Shown piece after piece: positions 30,564 to 43,244 of a stretch of DNA of 64,000 nucleotides. Position numbers and translations under genes: made by a program. Under the pieces are notes generated by a model. The model was not told the origin of the DNA, did not search any database, and worked only from the letters and a program-made list of their open reading frames with translations. Source of the DNA: Paramacrobiotus metropolitanus (taxonomy: Eukaryota > Tardigrada > Eutardigrada > Parachela > Macrobiotidae); the NCBI RefSeq assembly GCF_019649055.1, contig NW_026570245.1, positions 744,001-808,000 of the forward strand, written 5' to 3'. Positions within the stretch are counted from its first letter, which is position 1, and the number at the start of each line of letters is the position of its first letter.

Positions 30564-31830
30564 TTTGGAACGGTGTGTATGTTTCATGTTCATTCATGTT
30601 CATACGAAAAAGAGGGTGGGGAAAAAATAAACCAAAGAAAGGGGCAATCGGCTCCAGTCCGGTTCAAACCGACTGAAAACCGAACCGATTACAAACCGAA
30701 CCGCGGACCGGTCAAAAACCGGACCGAAACCGAGTTGACGCTAAACTAGCGCTATATCTTCTCGGGCAGAAGTACGTAATTACGTCGGCATTTTCCTTTA
30801 TGCGGGTTGCTGTCTGGGTGTGCTGTGTCGCAGTCCAAACCAACCGACCGAACCAAACCGGCGGCATTCCGTGGGGGTTCCGTGGAAAAGCGAGATGTCC
30901 AGATTGTTAGGTGAATGAGTGACAAGAGCTACCACTACTTGTACCGGGTGGCCCAACAAAATGGCGATCTCAGATTTTTTTCGCTATTCTTCAGCTACTT
31001 GTCGTACCACAAAATTTTAGATTTGTTCGATTAATAATTTGTTAGCTACTCAAATCAAAAAAAGTGTTTTGAAAAGTTGTGACATACTCGCTAAAAACTG
31101 TGTCAATTAAAATTGTGCGGAAATTCACAGTGGCCCAGCTGCAAACTTCTGTGTTATTTATTATCCGTACGGACTACTTCAGTTATTCAACTGTTTTATG
31201 TAGAGACGGACGCGTTTTATCGGCTTAAAAAAATGGTTTCCATTGTTCACGCAATGGGGGAGCAATGCACTCGAACCACTTTTGAAGGAATGCCGTTTTT
31301 TGTTTAACTTCTGAGCAATTTTAATAAAAATTTTCTTCCTGTACGACAGGCTGCAGCAAACTATGTTAATTTAGCTGCTACAGTTATACAGTCTAGACTA
31401 GGATTAAACGGGCGTACACTCCCACCAACAGCATTCCAAACGCATGCGGCGCAGTGTGCTGTACGGCTCAGTTGTTCAAAATATCCGGTTCGTACAAGTG
31501 CACTGCCGCATGTACAAGCCCGTCCAGCAATTCTTTGACCGCTGTAAGCGGGAATTTAAAGAAACGTAGGCTTGAGCCATTTAATGTGCTTCGACACGTG
31601 ACGCCACATGAGTATGCGTATTCAACGTGAATAAGCAACAAATCTGCATGTGTTGCAGTTACTGTATCTGTGAAATACATTTTAATGTTTGATATGTTTA
31701 GCATTTATAATTTATTTATTGCCATCATAATTGATATTAATTTTATGCTTTTGTAACAGTATTATCTTTGCCGTGCAATACAATATCGCGGTGATAATAT
31801 CCATATCACTTTCAAATTACTGATTGCACG
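30564..31830. other. Intergenic stretch with a GGTTCGG-type degenerate repeat
   Basis: No gene supported. 30655-30735 is a cluster of CCGAACCG/AACCGGACCG variants. Near 31511-31550 is a sequence resembling one end of the small MITE found at 43.54 kb (TACAAGCCCGT ... GACCGCTGTAAGCG). Confidence 0.4.
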
Positions 31831-32745
31831 TTGGCGATTGCATTGCATCGAGCTCGACAGACTCATAGCTTATCTTCCCTTGCTAAAATGTTTAATAAAA
31901 GCAAATCCTGGATCGGTTTGATTCCAAACGTAACATCGCCGCTGCATGGAGCGCGCTGCAATCTGCATCCAGACGGATTGTGCCGGTCAAGTATTCATGC
32001 GCGCCTGCAGGATGCAGGATGGTCCAAGGTAGGGGCAGTTCGGGATGATTTGACAGGAGACCACAAACGCAAGCGCCTGGAATACGTAGCTGCGCAGTTG
32101 TACTTATTCGAAGAATGGAAGCGTCGCCAGCGGGAGGATGCCCAACAGCCATTACTATTTTATCAGATGTTGCACAGCGACGAAATGTACGTTACGCTTC
32201 AGGGGCGGAAAGTTACGATGTGGAAAGCGCCAGAAGAAGATCGTTTTGGGACTGATTTGCAGGTTCCACGGGTGCGAGAAAGAAAGGGGCTGATGATTTG
32301 GGCTGCATCGGAGCGGAAGGCGGTCTGTGCATCCGGATTTTAGACGGCACTCAAAGTGCGGAAAAATATGAGGACCTGCTTACCGAGACGCTGTTACCGG
32401 CAATGAACGGCCCAGGACCATAGACTCTCCGCGGTTACACATTCGTTCAAGACAATGCAAGAATCCATACGGCGGCTAGTGTACGAATTTTTTTCGAGAG
32501 AGAGGGAATCATTGTGGCCGACTGGCCCGCGCGGTCTCCGGATTTAAACGTGATAGAAAATTTATGGACTGTGATGAAGCAATATATCACCCGTTTCCAG
32601 CCACAGAACCTGGCGCAGTTGCGTCATCTGATAAAAGAAGCCTGGGTGATGTCTGCCACAACAGAATTCTGCCAGAATCTTTACCAATCAATACCAGTGC
32701 GACATGAGAAGGCCTTCCACGCCGGCGGCGCTCGGATTGAGTACT
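31831..32745 (+). pseudogene. Tc1/mariner-type transposase, decayed
   Basis: The DDE core is visible: first Asp in H-S-D-E-M-Y (about 32175), second in F-V-Q-D-N-A-R-I-H (about 32445), and third position in S-P-D-L-N-V-I-E-N-L-W (about 32535-32565). The N-terminal helix-turn-helix region reads S-L-A-K-M-F-N-K-S-K-S-W-I. A stop at 32341, a TAG at 32420 and at least one frameshift break it. The spacing fits the DD34E group. No clear terminal inverted repeats were identified within 150 bases on either side. Confidence 0.8.
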
Positions 32746-34035
32746 GATATTTCGTCTTATGAATGGTAGTTCATAAACTGATCTGTTTTTTTTGTAATTA
32801 CTGATAAGTTAACTGTGATAATTCGAACTGCGATCTGTTTGGTTTTGTTGATTAACCTGATAATTTTAACTGTTACGAAGGCTTTATCGGTGATTAATCA
32901 AAGAATACTTAATTTCCATGGCGCGACAACAATATCAAGGTCTATTTACGATTAAAAGAAACAACGTTTTCACCACTAATTGTGATCTAATATATTATTA
33001 TTGGTTAAATATTGATAAATATATCTGCCACTACACTACGATTCGCATTTGCATTACTGCGCGATTTATATGCGCTGCCGCAGGCGTACAGAATGCTGGG
33101 CACAGTCGTTAAAAGGCTAAAGCTAGTCCAGACAGCGCACGCTTGCTGCATTTGTTCCTATGGATCAAGACTTCGTTGCTCGAAAGCCATATAATTCGCT
33201 AGAACATCGGCAGAATGCCGACCTGAAAGAGTGAATGCATTTCGAACAATGGGTTGTGTTCGAGATTTATACCGTTGTGGTATAGTCCGTCGTTGTGGTA
33301 CACTCCGTCGTATACTACTTATACCGTTGCATACTGCATAACAAGTTAGCAACATTCAATAATGTAGCATCGCTGCATTTATTTTTAGTAAATGATGATT
33401 AAACTGATTGAAATACTAAAATTTTTATAAGTATACTCGTAGGCTACTAGTCGTAGCCATCGTGTGTTGACATTTAACGTTTGCTAGTAATGGTTTTTTA
33501 CAGTCGTTTATACATAATAACGGAATTTATTGTCTTTCGCTACGGAGCACTGCCCCCTTTAAGCTAAGACAGAGAAGATGGAAAACACACAAATTTTCAT
33601 GCAAAGAAAAAGGATGTTATATGCAAGATCGAACGGATTTTACAGACATCACTTGCAGCCTGTACAGTAAGTATCAACTGGAATTTAACAAAACAATAAC
33701 AGCACAAACATGTCAAGCAGCAAAAAGCTTCTTAACCCACGCAAGTTTCATCCAATCCACGTCGTCGAGTGCCTTCTGATGCACCGAGGAACTTGTAGGC
33801 TTCTGGAGGTAACGGAAGCTCATTCCACAACGTAGCAAGTTGCTCCACGTGCGATCCATGGACAGCACTCACGGTAGTGCCACATACCGATGTTGGAGCG
33901 GGCATTATTGGGTGAGGATGGAGAGTGATATAAACGCAGTGACGAGTACTACCTGCAACAGAATGGAGCGCAGCAGCCGAACCGACACACTTTACAAAAC
34001 AAAAGTTACCAAGCGGGACTTTACAAAACCATCCC
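32746..34035. other. AT-rich interval without supported gene
   Basis: Includes a short cluster of CCGTTGTGGTA / CCGTCGTTGTGGTA / CCGTCGTATAC variants at 33270-33330. Short frames do not show domains. Confidence 0.35.
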
Positions 34036-34755
34036 TTCAACAGTTTTGAAAACTGGCCGGACCAGTCGATTGCCCTTAGAAAACTGGCAAGCCAGGGGTT
34101 TTATTATCAAGGGGTGCATGACGAAATTCACTGTGCATACTGTGACTATCTTACGGGTGACTGGGTTAACTCACGGTATAAACCATACTACCTACACCGC
34201 TTAGCCCGTCCAGACTGTGTAAGGGGCGAAGATGAGAGAATACTACTTCAGTTTTCACCGGCAATGAAAGACTACAAGGCACGCTTCGCTACATACGCTG
34301 AATGGCCAGCAAACAAACATCAGCATCCAAGGGATATGGCTGCAGCCGGCTTTTATTATGAGGGCAAGGATGATCGTGTACGCTGTTTTCACTGTGGAGG
34401 TACACTACATGCTTGGGAGAAAGACAATGCCCCGTGGGAGGAGCACGCTTGGACTTACTCTAAGTGTCCGTATCTTATACAGACAAAAGGCTTAGCATTC
34501 ATCAGTGACATTCGGAAAAAACGCAAAGAAGCCGAAACAACGTGTTGTGGGCTATCGAGAAAAGTCCCGCCGCCTACGACGTCAGAAGACTCCAAAGAAA
34601 AGTTGAGCTGTAAAGTCTGCTACGAAAATGATTCCGAAATTATGTTTAGACCATGCGGCCATTTAGTTTGCTGCGCAAAATGTTCAAGCAAGCTGCTACT
34701 GTGTCCGAATTGTCGATGTGTTATTTTCAATAAATGTTGGGCTTTCTTCTGTTAG
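34036..34755 (+). CDS. Inhibitor-of-apoptosis gene copy 2: BIR-BIR-RING, N-terminus unclear
   Basis: Homology to copy 1 starts at about 34036, and the frame is open from about 33950 without an ATG until 34114, which lies inside BIR 1. So either an upstream exon exists or the start was lost in the duplication. BIR 1 has C-A-Y-C and H-x6-C; BIR 2 has C-F-H-C-G-G, W-E-E-H and K-C. The RING is complete: C-K-V-C, C-G-H, C-C-A-K-C and C-P-N-C. The family binds caspases or regulators through BIR and acts as an E3 ubiquitin ligase through RING. No internal break is seen from BIR 1 to the stop. Confidence 0.8.
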   Translation, partial: FNSFENWPDQSIALRKLASQGFYYQGVHDEIHCAYCDYLTGDWVNSRYKPYYLHRLARPDCVRGEDERILLQFSPAMKDYKARFATYAEWPANKHQHPRDMAAAGFYYEGKDDRVRCFHCGGTLHAWEKDNAPWEEHAWTYSKCPYLIQTKGLAFISDIRKKRKEAETTCCGLSRKVPPPTTSEDSKEKLSCKVCYENDSEIMFRPCGHLVCCAKCSSKLLLCPNCRCVIFNKCWAFFC

Positions 34756-35359
34756 ATTGTGTGGTATATCATGTTCATTCATGCTCATTCATGTTCATAC
34801 AAAAAAAAGAATCTCCCTTTAAGGTAGTCATAAATTAGATGCACAATCTGCCTTGGTAGATTTAAATCTGCAGATATTGTTTTCACAATGTTGGGGCTTG
34901 TTTTAAATCTTCATATATTGTTTTCACAATGTTGGGGCTTGTTATAAACCACTCGATTATCATGTGAAAGATTTGGTTGTTTATTAAATTTAGTTCTTTC
35001 TCTGCCATTCCAGTACCGCGTTATCGAAAAATGCACTGAAGTTCTGCGCTCGAGAAGTCTTCAGTCTTTCAGGATACGCCCATTTCTACCGACTTCCATA
35101 GACTTTTGTTTACCCAGTGTTCTAGCCTATTCGGCTTTCAGCCGAGTGTCTCAGATATGCCCCTTACCTATGCCCCGACAGCTTTTCAGCATTTTAAAAT
35201 GAGTGTGCGAAGCATGTGCAAGCAAACGTTACGTGCCGAAGTTGTCGCTAGCGCATGCCACCCATGGGTGCTGCGCCAGATTCAAAAATCTTGCTGTTCG
35301 CTTCACTGGCTTCATTGTAATATCGCTAATAGTTATGCCCCTCTAGAAAGGTCATTTTT
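34756..35359. other. Intergenic region with a short direct repeat
   Basis: A phrase TATTGTTTTCACAATGTTGG occurs twice at about 34873 and 34916. Otherwise no gene is supported. Confidence 0.4.
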
Positions 35360-35800
35360 GACGAACCCGCCTTAGTAATGTACAGGCGGTCCGGAAATTT
35401 GGACCCGGTCCGGATTTTTTAAGCGACCCCCGGGTGGATCATTTTTGAGAAACCGTGACGTTAATTATAACCCGGTCATTATTGACGAACCCACCGTAGT
35501 AATGTACGGGGGGTCCGGAAATTTTGACCCGGTCCGGATTTTTTTAGCGACCCCCGCGTGGAGCGTTTTTGAGAAACCGTGACGTAAATTTCAACCGGGT
35601 CTTTTTTGACGAACCCGCCGTAGTAATGTACGGGCGGTCCGGAAATTTGGACCCGGTCCGCATTTTTCTAGCCACCCCCGCGTGGATCATTTTTGAGAAT
35701 CCGTGACGTAAATTATAACCCGGTCATTATTGACGAACCCGCCGTAGTAATGTACGGGCGGTCCGGAAATTTTGACCTGGTCCGGATTTTTTTTGCTACC
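35360..35800. repeat. Tandem repeat, period 124 bp, about 3.6 copies
   Basis: Units start at 35360, 35484, 35608 and 35732 with GACGAACCC. Each contains TAGTAATGTAC, GGTCCGGAAATTT and GACCCCC-type segments, with point differences and conserved length. Non-coding satellite-like array; the spacing shows it is not a CRISPR. Confidence 0.9.
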
Positions 35801-36899
35801 TTCGGGTTGGTGTCTTTTCAGGGAGCCGACGTTTGGGGAAATACCTACGGAATTTTCAGGAGTCCGCCGTTCAATTGCAGGCGTAGCCCGTTTTGTGAAA
35901 TGTGAACCCAGTCCAGTGATTCTGCCAAATGTAGGCGGTGGGGTTTCTATGTCTATGCGTCCCGTAACAGCTTACTTTTCTGGCAACCATTACTAATTAC
36001 TATCAATAAAATTACCGTTTTCGCAATAAGTTACTTTAGCCGGGGATTACTGTTACCATAAATATTTACTTTTTATGCAACGGCTGATTATTACTAATTT
36101 CTGTAATAATTAATCCGCAGCAAAACCGGTTACCGCTACGCAACCAGTATTGTAACAAATTACTATGGCGGAATACTGTTACTGCTACCGTTAACGTAAC
36201 GGATTACCGTGCATGTTATTGTCACCGTTGAGGGTGACCGTAACCGTTACTGCTTCCTTTAAGCATTACCAGTTGCCGTATTGAGTTGCTCTTACTTTAA
36301 TAACTGACCGTTTCTATAAAAGAGCTGAATGCGAAGCTGGATCTAGAATTATAATTTGATTTTTTCGAAGCTGGATCAACAATTTGATTTTTTCTTGAAA
36401 AAGTGGATGTAAAAATCATAAAAAAAGCTAGCGAAAGCTAGATCTAGAAATTACTAACACCCTTTTTCATCAAAACTTAATACAAAAGAGTTATAATTTA
36501 ATTGAACGGGTACGCTTAGAAGCGCACATTCGAGAATTTGAAAAATTTTAAACAAAATGCAAAGGATTCTTAGCTTTTGAGCAATTGTTAGGAATACGTT
36601 GTATATCGTGGGAATACGTGTTGGGAATACGTTTTATTGGGAATACGCCATAGCGAAACATTTATTTAAGAAAATCAATGAAGTCGGGAGCCACTACTAT
36701 CTTTACTAACGTTAACACTGTCACCTGCATCGTTACTGTTGTTTTTCAAATAATGATGGTTCATCTTTACGCATTACCGCTACCAGCGTTACCACTCAAA
36801 CCAGGCGTCACCAATAATAAGTGTTACGCTACCCTAACTGGAAAAAGGTACCGTAACTGTGTCAGTTTTTGGTAATGTATCATGTTTCTTTACGGTTGA
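35801..36899. other. Low-complexity region rich in TTACCG/GTAACG
   Basis: Between about 36000 and 36310, and again at 36680-36880, variants of GTTACCGTAAC and TTACTGTTACCG are frequent on both strands, giving local palindromes. A short cluster of GGGAATACG occurs at 36607-36650. No gene supported. Confidence 0.45.
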
Positions 36900-37430
36900 A
36901 ATCAAAGGCGGGGCCGAAGGCGACGCCAAAATGTGGCGCTAGCGAGCGCAGCAAAACGAGCGGAGCCCCAAGTAAAACAAAAACGTTCTATTGTTCTATT
37001 ATTCAGAAAGATTCTTCTCGCAGTTCCACTTAGACTTTCCATTACCGTAATGATACGGTTCTTTCATTCTGAAGGGATTATTCTTAGAGTTCCGCTTGGG
37101 CTTTACCGTGATGATACGTTACCGTGATGATATGGTAGCGGAAACCGAAGGCGGAGCCGAAGGCGACGCCGAGCTGCGGCGCGAGCAAGCGCAGCGCAGC
37201 GAGCGGAGCAGCAAGTAAAGCAAGAAGATTCTATTGTCCTCTTATTCTGAAAAGATCCTTCTTGCAGTTCCGCTTGAACTTCTCGTTTCTGTGATGATAC
37301 GGTAGCGAGCTGCCGTTTCTACGGAAACCAAAGGGGGAAGCGAAGGCGACGCATAGCTTCGGCTTAAGCACACTCTTCGATGCGAGCGGAGCAGCAAGTA
37401 AAACAAGAGCAGTTCATTTTCCTTTTTATC
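36900..37430. repeat. Three diverged copies of a repeat with CGAAGGCGACGC and AGCGGAGC
   Basis: The sequence GAAGGCGACGC followed by a GCGAGCGCAGC-type block and AGCAAGTAAA[AG]CAAGA occurs at about 36917, 37157 and 37341, with an ATTCT..AAAGAT..TTCTYGCAGTTCC tail in between. The spacing is about 240 then 184 bases. Non-coding. Confidence 0.7.
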
Positions 37431-39639
37431 AAAAAGATAGTTTTCACGGACGAAATTCCCGTTACCGCTCTGAAATTCGGTAGCGAACCATTGCTTCGAG
37501 GAAAACTGAAGGGAGCGGCGGCACAAATTAAGCATCATGTAGAACGAAACATTAACTTTTTTTAATTTGAAGTTTTGTTTCAATAAACATAACAAAATAT
37601 AAATAAAATTTGCATGAAATTTTGGATATCAATTTTGCAAATGAAAAACGAATTATTTAATTGCTTCATCGAAGTTTCTCGCCTTGTGCTACAACTCCCT
37701 TTTTCAAACCTTAAACCAAGCTCATTTATAAAGGTTTGAATAAATTGAATACAAAAGAACAAAACAAACTTCAGCGATTAACGTTTTGGTTTCTCTTCGT
37801 AAAAAGAGAAAGGAGATCTACCTCAAAGGTCTTCACTGTTTCATACACCGGTGTTCTCAGAAATTCAAACACGTGGCCTTGCCCTCAACAGCATTGCCTA
37901 AAATGGGTAAATTTCAACATAGTAAGTAGCGTGGTAAAACTTCCTATTTTTGGAACGACTTTTAACCAAATTTGCAAATTTTTAAGATTTTCGAGGAACT
38001 TTTGTAGACATATTTTGAAGAAAATCACGCGGTTCATGAACTTTATTGTAGACCAAAGATTCTGGTAAGCTTAGTCAAATCAACACCCAAACACTAAAAC
38101 ACTTTCGCACCAAGTCGAGTTGATTTAGTACGTCAAAACCAAAAATGACCGTGGATAATCAGCCATAGTTATATACCGGAAACGGTCACTAGATCTTCAA
38201 AACCATGGTAAAAATGAGTTACTCGACCGTTTTTTTCTTCAGAAGAAAATCAACCGAATTAAACTAAAAACCATAGAAAAGCATGACACCCTTTACCCAA
38301 GAAAGTCATCCAGTTAGGACCCTTACTGCGTTATTGTTATATACGTTGCCATTGCCACCAGACATCGAATAAGGTGTTGAACCGATAAATCATTTGCGCA
38401 GTCAATTAAGCCTAATAGCCTAAGTTAAGCTAAAAATCTAAATTGAGCCTTCACGAAAAACATTGATCTCTGAATTAAAAGTCTGCGCCGGCGCTTCTCA
38501 GATCCTGTGTGGTTACATCGCGTATGCGCTTTGCGTAAATCAGTATGCCATTTCAACCGCAGCGAATACAATCTTTTCGTAAATTTGAAAATACTGGGAT
38601 TTAAATGGCTAGAACTTCTATGCATGTAACAACTAACTGGAAAAAATCAAAACAAAGATTTTTTTGGGTTGCTTGCTACGGCGGAGAATCGTTTATTCAG
38701 TTCAGAAATCCGAAGCCGAGAAGTTTGCGGTATATTGACAGCGTTATCGAATATTTCCGATAAAATGGGCTTTTCTTCCAATAAAAAGAAACGACTCGGA
38801 AACTTTCCAGGTAAGCATTGCCATCGAGTTATGGTCCACCATTTAGCGAAAATTTAGAGATCTGCAGCGGAACATATTTTTTGCTTTGCCATGAACCAGC
38901 ACCAAACTTAATATTTCTTAATTTATCGTTTACCACCAAAAATAGGCCTGATGGACCGTCACGAAATGTTCAAATTTTTTTCAGAGAATCACAGATTTGC
39001 AGTTTGCCAACGACTACAGTTCAGAGTGTATGGCGAATTAATGTCGCCAGAAGTGTAGTGACGTGGACTGTATTCTCTACAGCCGCCTGACTGATGAGTC
39101 GAGCTGCCAAACCATTCTGCATATTTCGCTCTTAATCGCGATCGCGTTGGGAAATCTTTTTAGTATGTTATGTTGGGCTTTTTTCTGTGCAAGCGGTAGG
39201 TTCGGATATTCATCCTGTGGAAACAATTGTACTTGACGGATAATTTCTTGAACATGGTCCAACTCTTCTCATCCAATATGAACGTAAAAGACGAATGTAG
39301 CCACTGAATTGGCTTTGTAGGCGATTTTTAAAAAAGCCCTAACAAATTGAGGGCAACGACCAGTATCTGGAAATGGACGGCTATGTGCGATTGGATATTT
39401 ATATTAGTAGTGCTCGCGTCGAAGTTGCTTGCGTGGTCATGTCTGATCGTGCAGCATACCATTTGTGTTACCCGAGGGATCGTTATTGCCATTTATATCA
39501 GTATTATTATCCATATCACGAAATGAGATGACCAAAGGTGGTGGCTCGCTCGTATCGCGTTGCGTCGGGTGCGAGAGTACGGAGAGACCTAGACAGACTG
39601 GTGGATAGCGGTAAACTCATGCCAGTGAATCCCGCCGAC
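37431..39639. other. No supported gene
   Basis: AT-rich sequence with only short frames lacking domains or splice context. Confidence 0.35.
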
Positions 39640-40215
39640 TTTCGACTAAGGCTCCCGATCACTTCGGCCGTTTTTATTTAGGCCCGTAAATTTCGGCCAA
39701 CGTTTTTTGGCCGTCAATCACTTCGGCCGTCGTACACTCCGGCCGTCATTCAGTTGGCCGCCGATCACTTCGGCCCCGGTACATTTCGGCCGACGCTGAT
39801 TTTATTTTGATTTACAAGAAAACGTTACTTTCGATATAAATTGATCGGTAACTTAAAACCGTTGAATCAAAGAAATCATAGCAAATGGCCGCGTTTATAT
39901 CATTTTGCACGCACATTTTGTTTGAGCAGTTCTGGAAGTGTCGCTGTCACCATCATGTCTTTCCATCGATGACACGCAAGTCACGTAACCTATTGGGAGA
40001 GTACTGAAATCCTAACCGTAGGATCCGTAGGAAAACGAAAAAAATGAAAAGAAATTTTCATATTGCAAATCACCTAAGGATAACCTAAGAATATCTAGGA
40101 AAACAGAAGAAAATCAAAGAAAACCTAATAAGACCAAAGAAACCACGGCCAAAATGAACGCTGGTCGAGGCGAACCTGTGCGGCCGAAATGTACCGCGGT
40201 CAAAGTGATCGGACG
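39640..40215. mobile_element. Small fold-back/MITE-like element with CGGCCGAAATGTACC ends
   Basis: At 39762-39794 the sequence CCGATCACTTCGG..CCGGTACATTTCGGCCG matches, inverted, the segment at about 40178-40212. The left side also carries several direct repeats of [CG]AATCACTTCGGCCG and TTTCGGCC (39655-39795). The interior is AT-rich with AGGATAACCTAAGAATATC-type repeats and no coding frame. Confidence 0.65.
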
Positions 40216-40959
40216 CGGTCGACTCAGCATTCAGTTATTATAAGTAACCGTTTTAGCTGCTTATCGGCCGCAAAATCGGCTTTACAATGGCGGACGTAAC
40301 CGCAAGCAATATTCTGGCCAATACACAAATCTGAAATGCCTTAGGCTTGGTTAGCTCAAGCGTCAAAGCCCCTCCCCTCGCGTTGTACCAAAAAAATTTA
40401 AATTTTCAATTTTTGGAATTTAGTTTTACGTGGAAAAATAAAATTTGCGCGTTATCAAAAGACATCGTTTATCTTTTTACACGCAGTTTTCAGCCAACAA
40501 GAAACCATTTCATCTTACGAAATTCTGAATTCAGTTTCTTGGAACCCATGCACCAGTACGAAGCTCAAAGAACATTATACTTTTTTTAAAGGAATCAAAA
40601 ACAATATATTGTAACGGCATAGTTCCGTAAAACGACATAAAAATAATTATATCATATCGGCATGGTAGCGGTGGCAAAAACTGATATCTGAGCAGCTCTG
40701 CTGATAAGCCTTCCACAGCATATACAACAGCTACAAAAGCGAGTAGACTCTCAACTACTGTTGCAGTTTTACCCAACCGAGTCTTTTACAACAAGAAAAA
40801 TTTACACGCTTGCTCGCTTGCACTAAGGGCGGTTACGACCTTTATACTAGTTTAAATTTATCCGTAATCGCGCTATCGATATGAGTATGAATCCAAACGT
40901 GAGCTTTACACTGGTATAGAAACAGTCGTTGTAGTTGCTGCCCGGTGGTGGCATGTCTG
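40216..40959. other. No supported gene
   Basis: AT-rich spacer between the fold-back element and the long inverted-repeat element. Short frames only. Confidence 0.3.
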
Positions 40960-41109
40960 CTTTTAACTACGCGTTCGTCCCTCGTATGGGAACATCGCGA
41001 TCATTGGCCAGAATCGCTTAGCCTCACAACCAATAGAAATTGTAAAACACCGGATTCCACTGGGCTGCATTACAACGTTATAATAATATGGAAGCTTAGA
41101 TAATGGAAC

Positions 41110-42785
41110 TCCATTTCATTATGTTGAATTAACATACTTAAGAAGAAGTTATACCATGTCGGGTAACAAAAATTTTAATTTTCCTAACTTTGTGTTGGAA
41201 TTAGTATGGTCTGACCTAACTTCACACCACACCAATGCCCAAACAAATTTCCATTTAAAAAGTTATTCAGTTTTTTGTGAAGATTGCTGTTATCGTTTTG
41301 GCGGACTGGCGATCTTTCTGCTCTGCTGCCACCTGTGGTCAAATCGTTTAGTTGAATGACCGCAGTTAGCTATGAAACGGCACAGCCATCTAAACGCGCT
41401 TTCCTTTATTCTAGAGAAGATTGCATGGTTTCAGGAGTAACAGCGCACTGGCAAGTGAAATAGGGAGCAGACCGAAATCTTGTGTATGCAGTAAGGACAA
41501 GATGAGATAACAAAAGCCGTGAGACAAAAGGAAAGATATAACACTGTTCCGTGAGCGCTCGCCACCAAAGCCTGTAGAATATACAAAGCCTGGAAGCAGG
41601 CATATAACACGGTCACGTCCTCAAGCCAACTCCGCTGATTTGAAGGGAGCTCAGACCAGCCTCCTTTGATGGTTGGTGAAAATTAATTCGTTAGTAATTC
41701 CTCGTGCAAGATAAAGGGATGTGCTTGCAGTACCAGGTGTACAAAACAATGTGCCAAAACGGATGTAGCTTTTGAAAAAAATTATAACTAAACCAGGAAA
41801 GTAATACAGGATGTTTTGGCAAACGCCCTATTCATCCCATTCATCGCGCGATATTGTCTTTCTGAATTCAGGTCATGTGCGATCACAATTTGATGAATGG
41901 ATATTCGCTACGAAAATTCTTTAAAATTCATGGTTTGAAAAAGCATACTTGATCAGTGCATAGACAACTGGATAACGTTAACTTTCAGGTGGCCACCGTG
42001 CAACATACCTGTGCATTTTGGACGGCTGAATTATTACGATTTTTTAAACGACTTTTTCAGCCGTTTCTCCGTAGACTCGTATGCTAACTCAGCGGAATTC
42101 CGCTTTGCTGATAAGATCAGCTTCAAGGCTTTGTATATTCCACTGGCTTTGTCGCAACTCACCAGTGGTTATTCTGTGCATACATGAGCAAACTAACTGT
42201 GGCGGCACTGCAGGCGCAAAAATGAAAGATTCGGCGAAATTGCAGAACAAAGAAAGTTCTCCGCTGCATTCTGAGCAATCTGGCGACTTCAATTCGTAAA
42301 ATCAATAACTAATTCACAAATCGTGATAAAATTCTCAGATTTGATCAGAATGTAGAAAAATCAATTGCTAACAACTTTAGGGAGGCTTTTTTTTATAACT
42401 GTATTCTAACTCTCAACACAAAAATAAAAGTGACTTCCGGTGAACAAAAATGCAAATTTTAGAAACATTTTAAACTTTGAACAGAAAAACTCTTCTCAGA
42501 GTTTTTCTTATTTTAGTAAACCCCACTTCTACGTTGTAGTTCATTTTTTTGGATTCACTGAAATTTGTTATTACATTTCGAAAATTTGGATTGAAAAACA
42601 TCGTTTTTTTCAGTTTATTTCATACAAACCTTTTTTCTCTCATGAAGGTGTGTAGTATAATCATTTTGGTTGTTATAAATTGTATGGGTTCGGATGTTAA
42701 CGTTTCGCTCAACGAGCACAAGCGATTTTGCCACTCAGACCACGAACACGGTATAACTTCTCGTTAATGCGCCCAGGGCATGCTT
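41110..42785. other. Sequence inserted into the left arm, no gene recognised
   Basis: It interrupts a match between the two arms, so it arrived after the arms formed or was lost from the other side. Contains only short frames. I saw no clear inverted ends. Confidence 0.45.
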
Positions 42786-43244
42786 TAAACTTATAAAAAT
42801 TCGCAAACACAAACTATGTAAGTTCAGTTTGCTGTTAGGTGCAAAATCAAAAAAAAAAATAAATTTAGAAAACTATCTCGTTCGAAAAGCTTAAACCAGC
42901 AATCTTTATTTATGAGAGACCAGATCGAATAAATTAAAGGACACCAGGGTCGAAATAAAGTTTTGCTGATTTGCTGTCTCGTTAAAGAAATGAGGCACTT
43001 TTAGTGACGCCTAAATATTTTATCTCGTTCCCATGACACATCGAAGTTATTTGAAAATTTTACCAGAATTTGTTTTATTCTATCGACTTAAATATTTGTA
43101 AATTATTAAATATATAAGCAAAATTACTAAATTAACAAGCAGATGTTTACAGTTATAAATTACGGCTACTGCGATAGAAAAAAGCATCTAAAATTAACTG
43201 CACTTACTGTATGTATATTACGATATTGGTACTTAATTTGGTAG

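Noticed and set aside
31700-32850. Terminal inverted repeats of the Tc1/mariner copy
   Set aside because: Only short shared words such as GTGATAAT were seen on both sides, not enough for a repeat call.
35360-35800. Regular repeats as a possible CRISPR
   Set aside because: Tandem 124-bp satellite units without unique spacers, in a eukaryotic genome.
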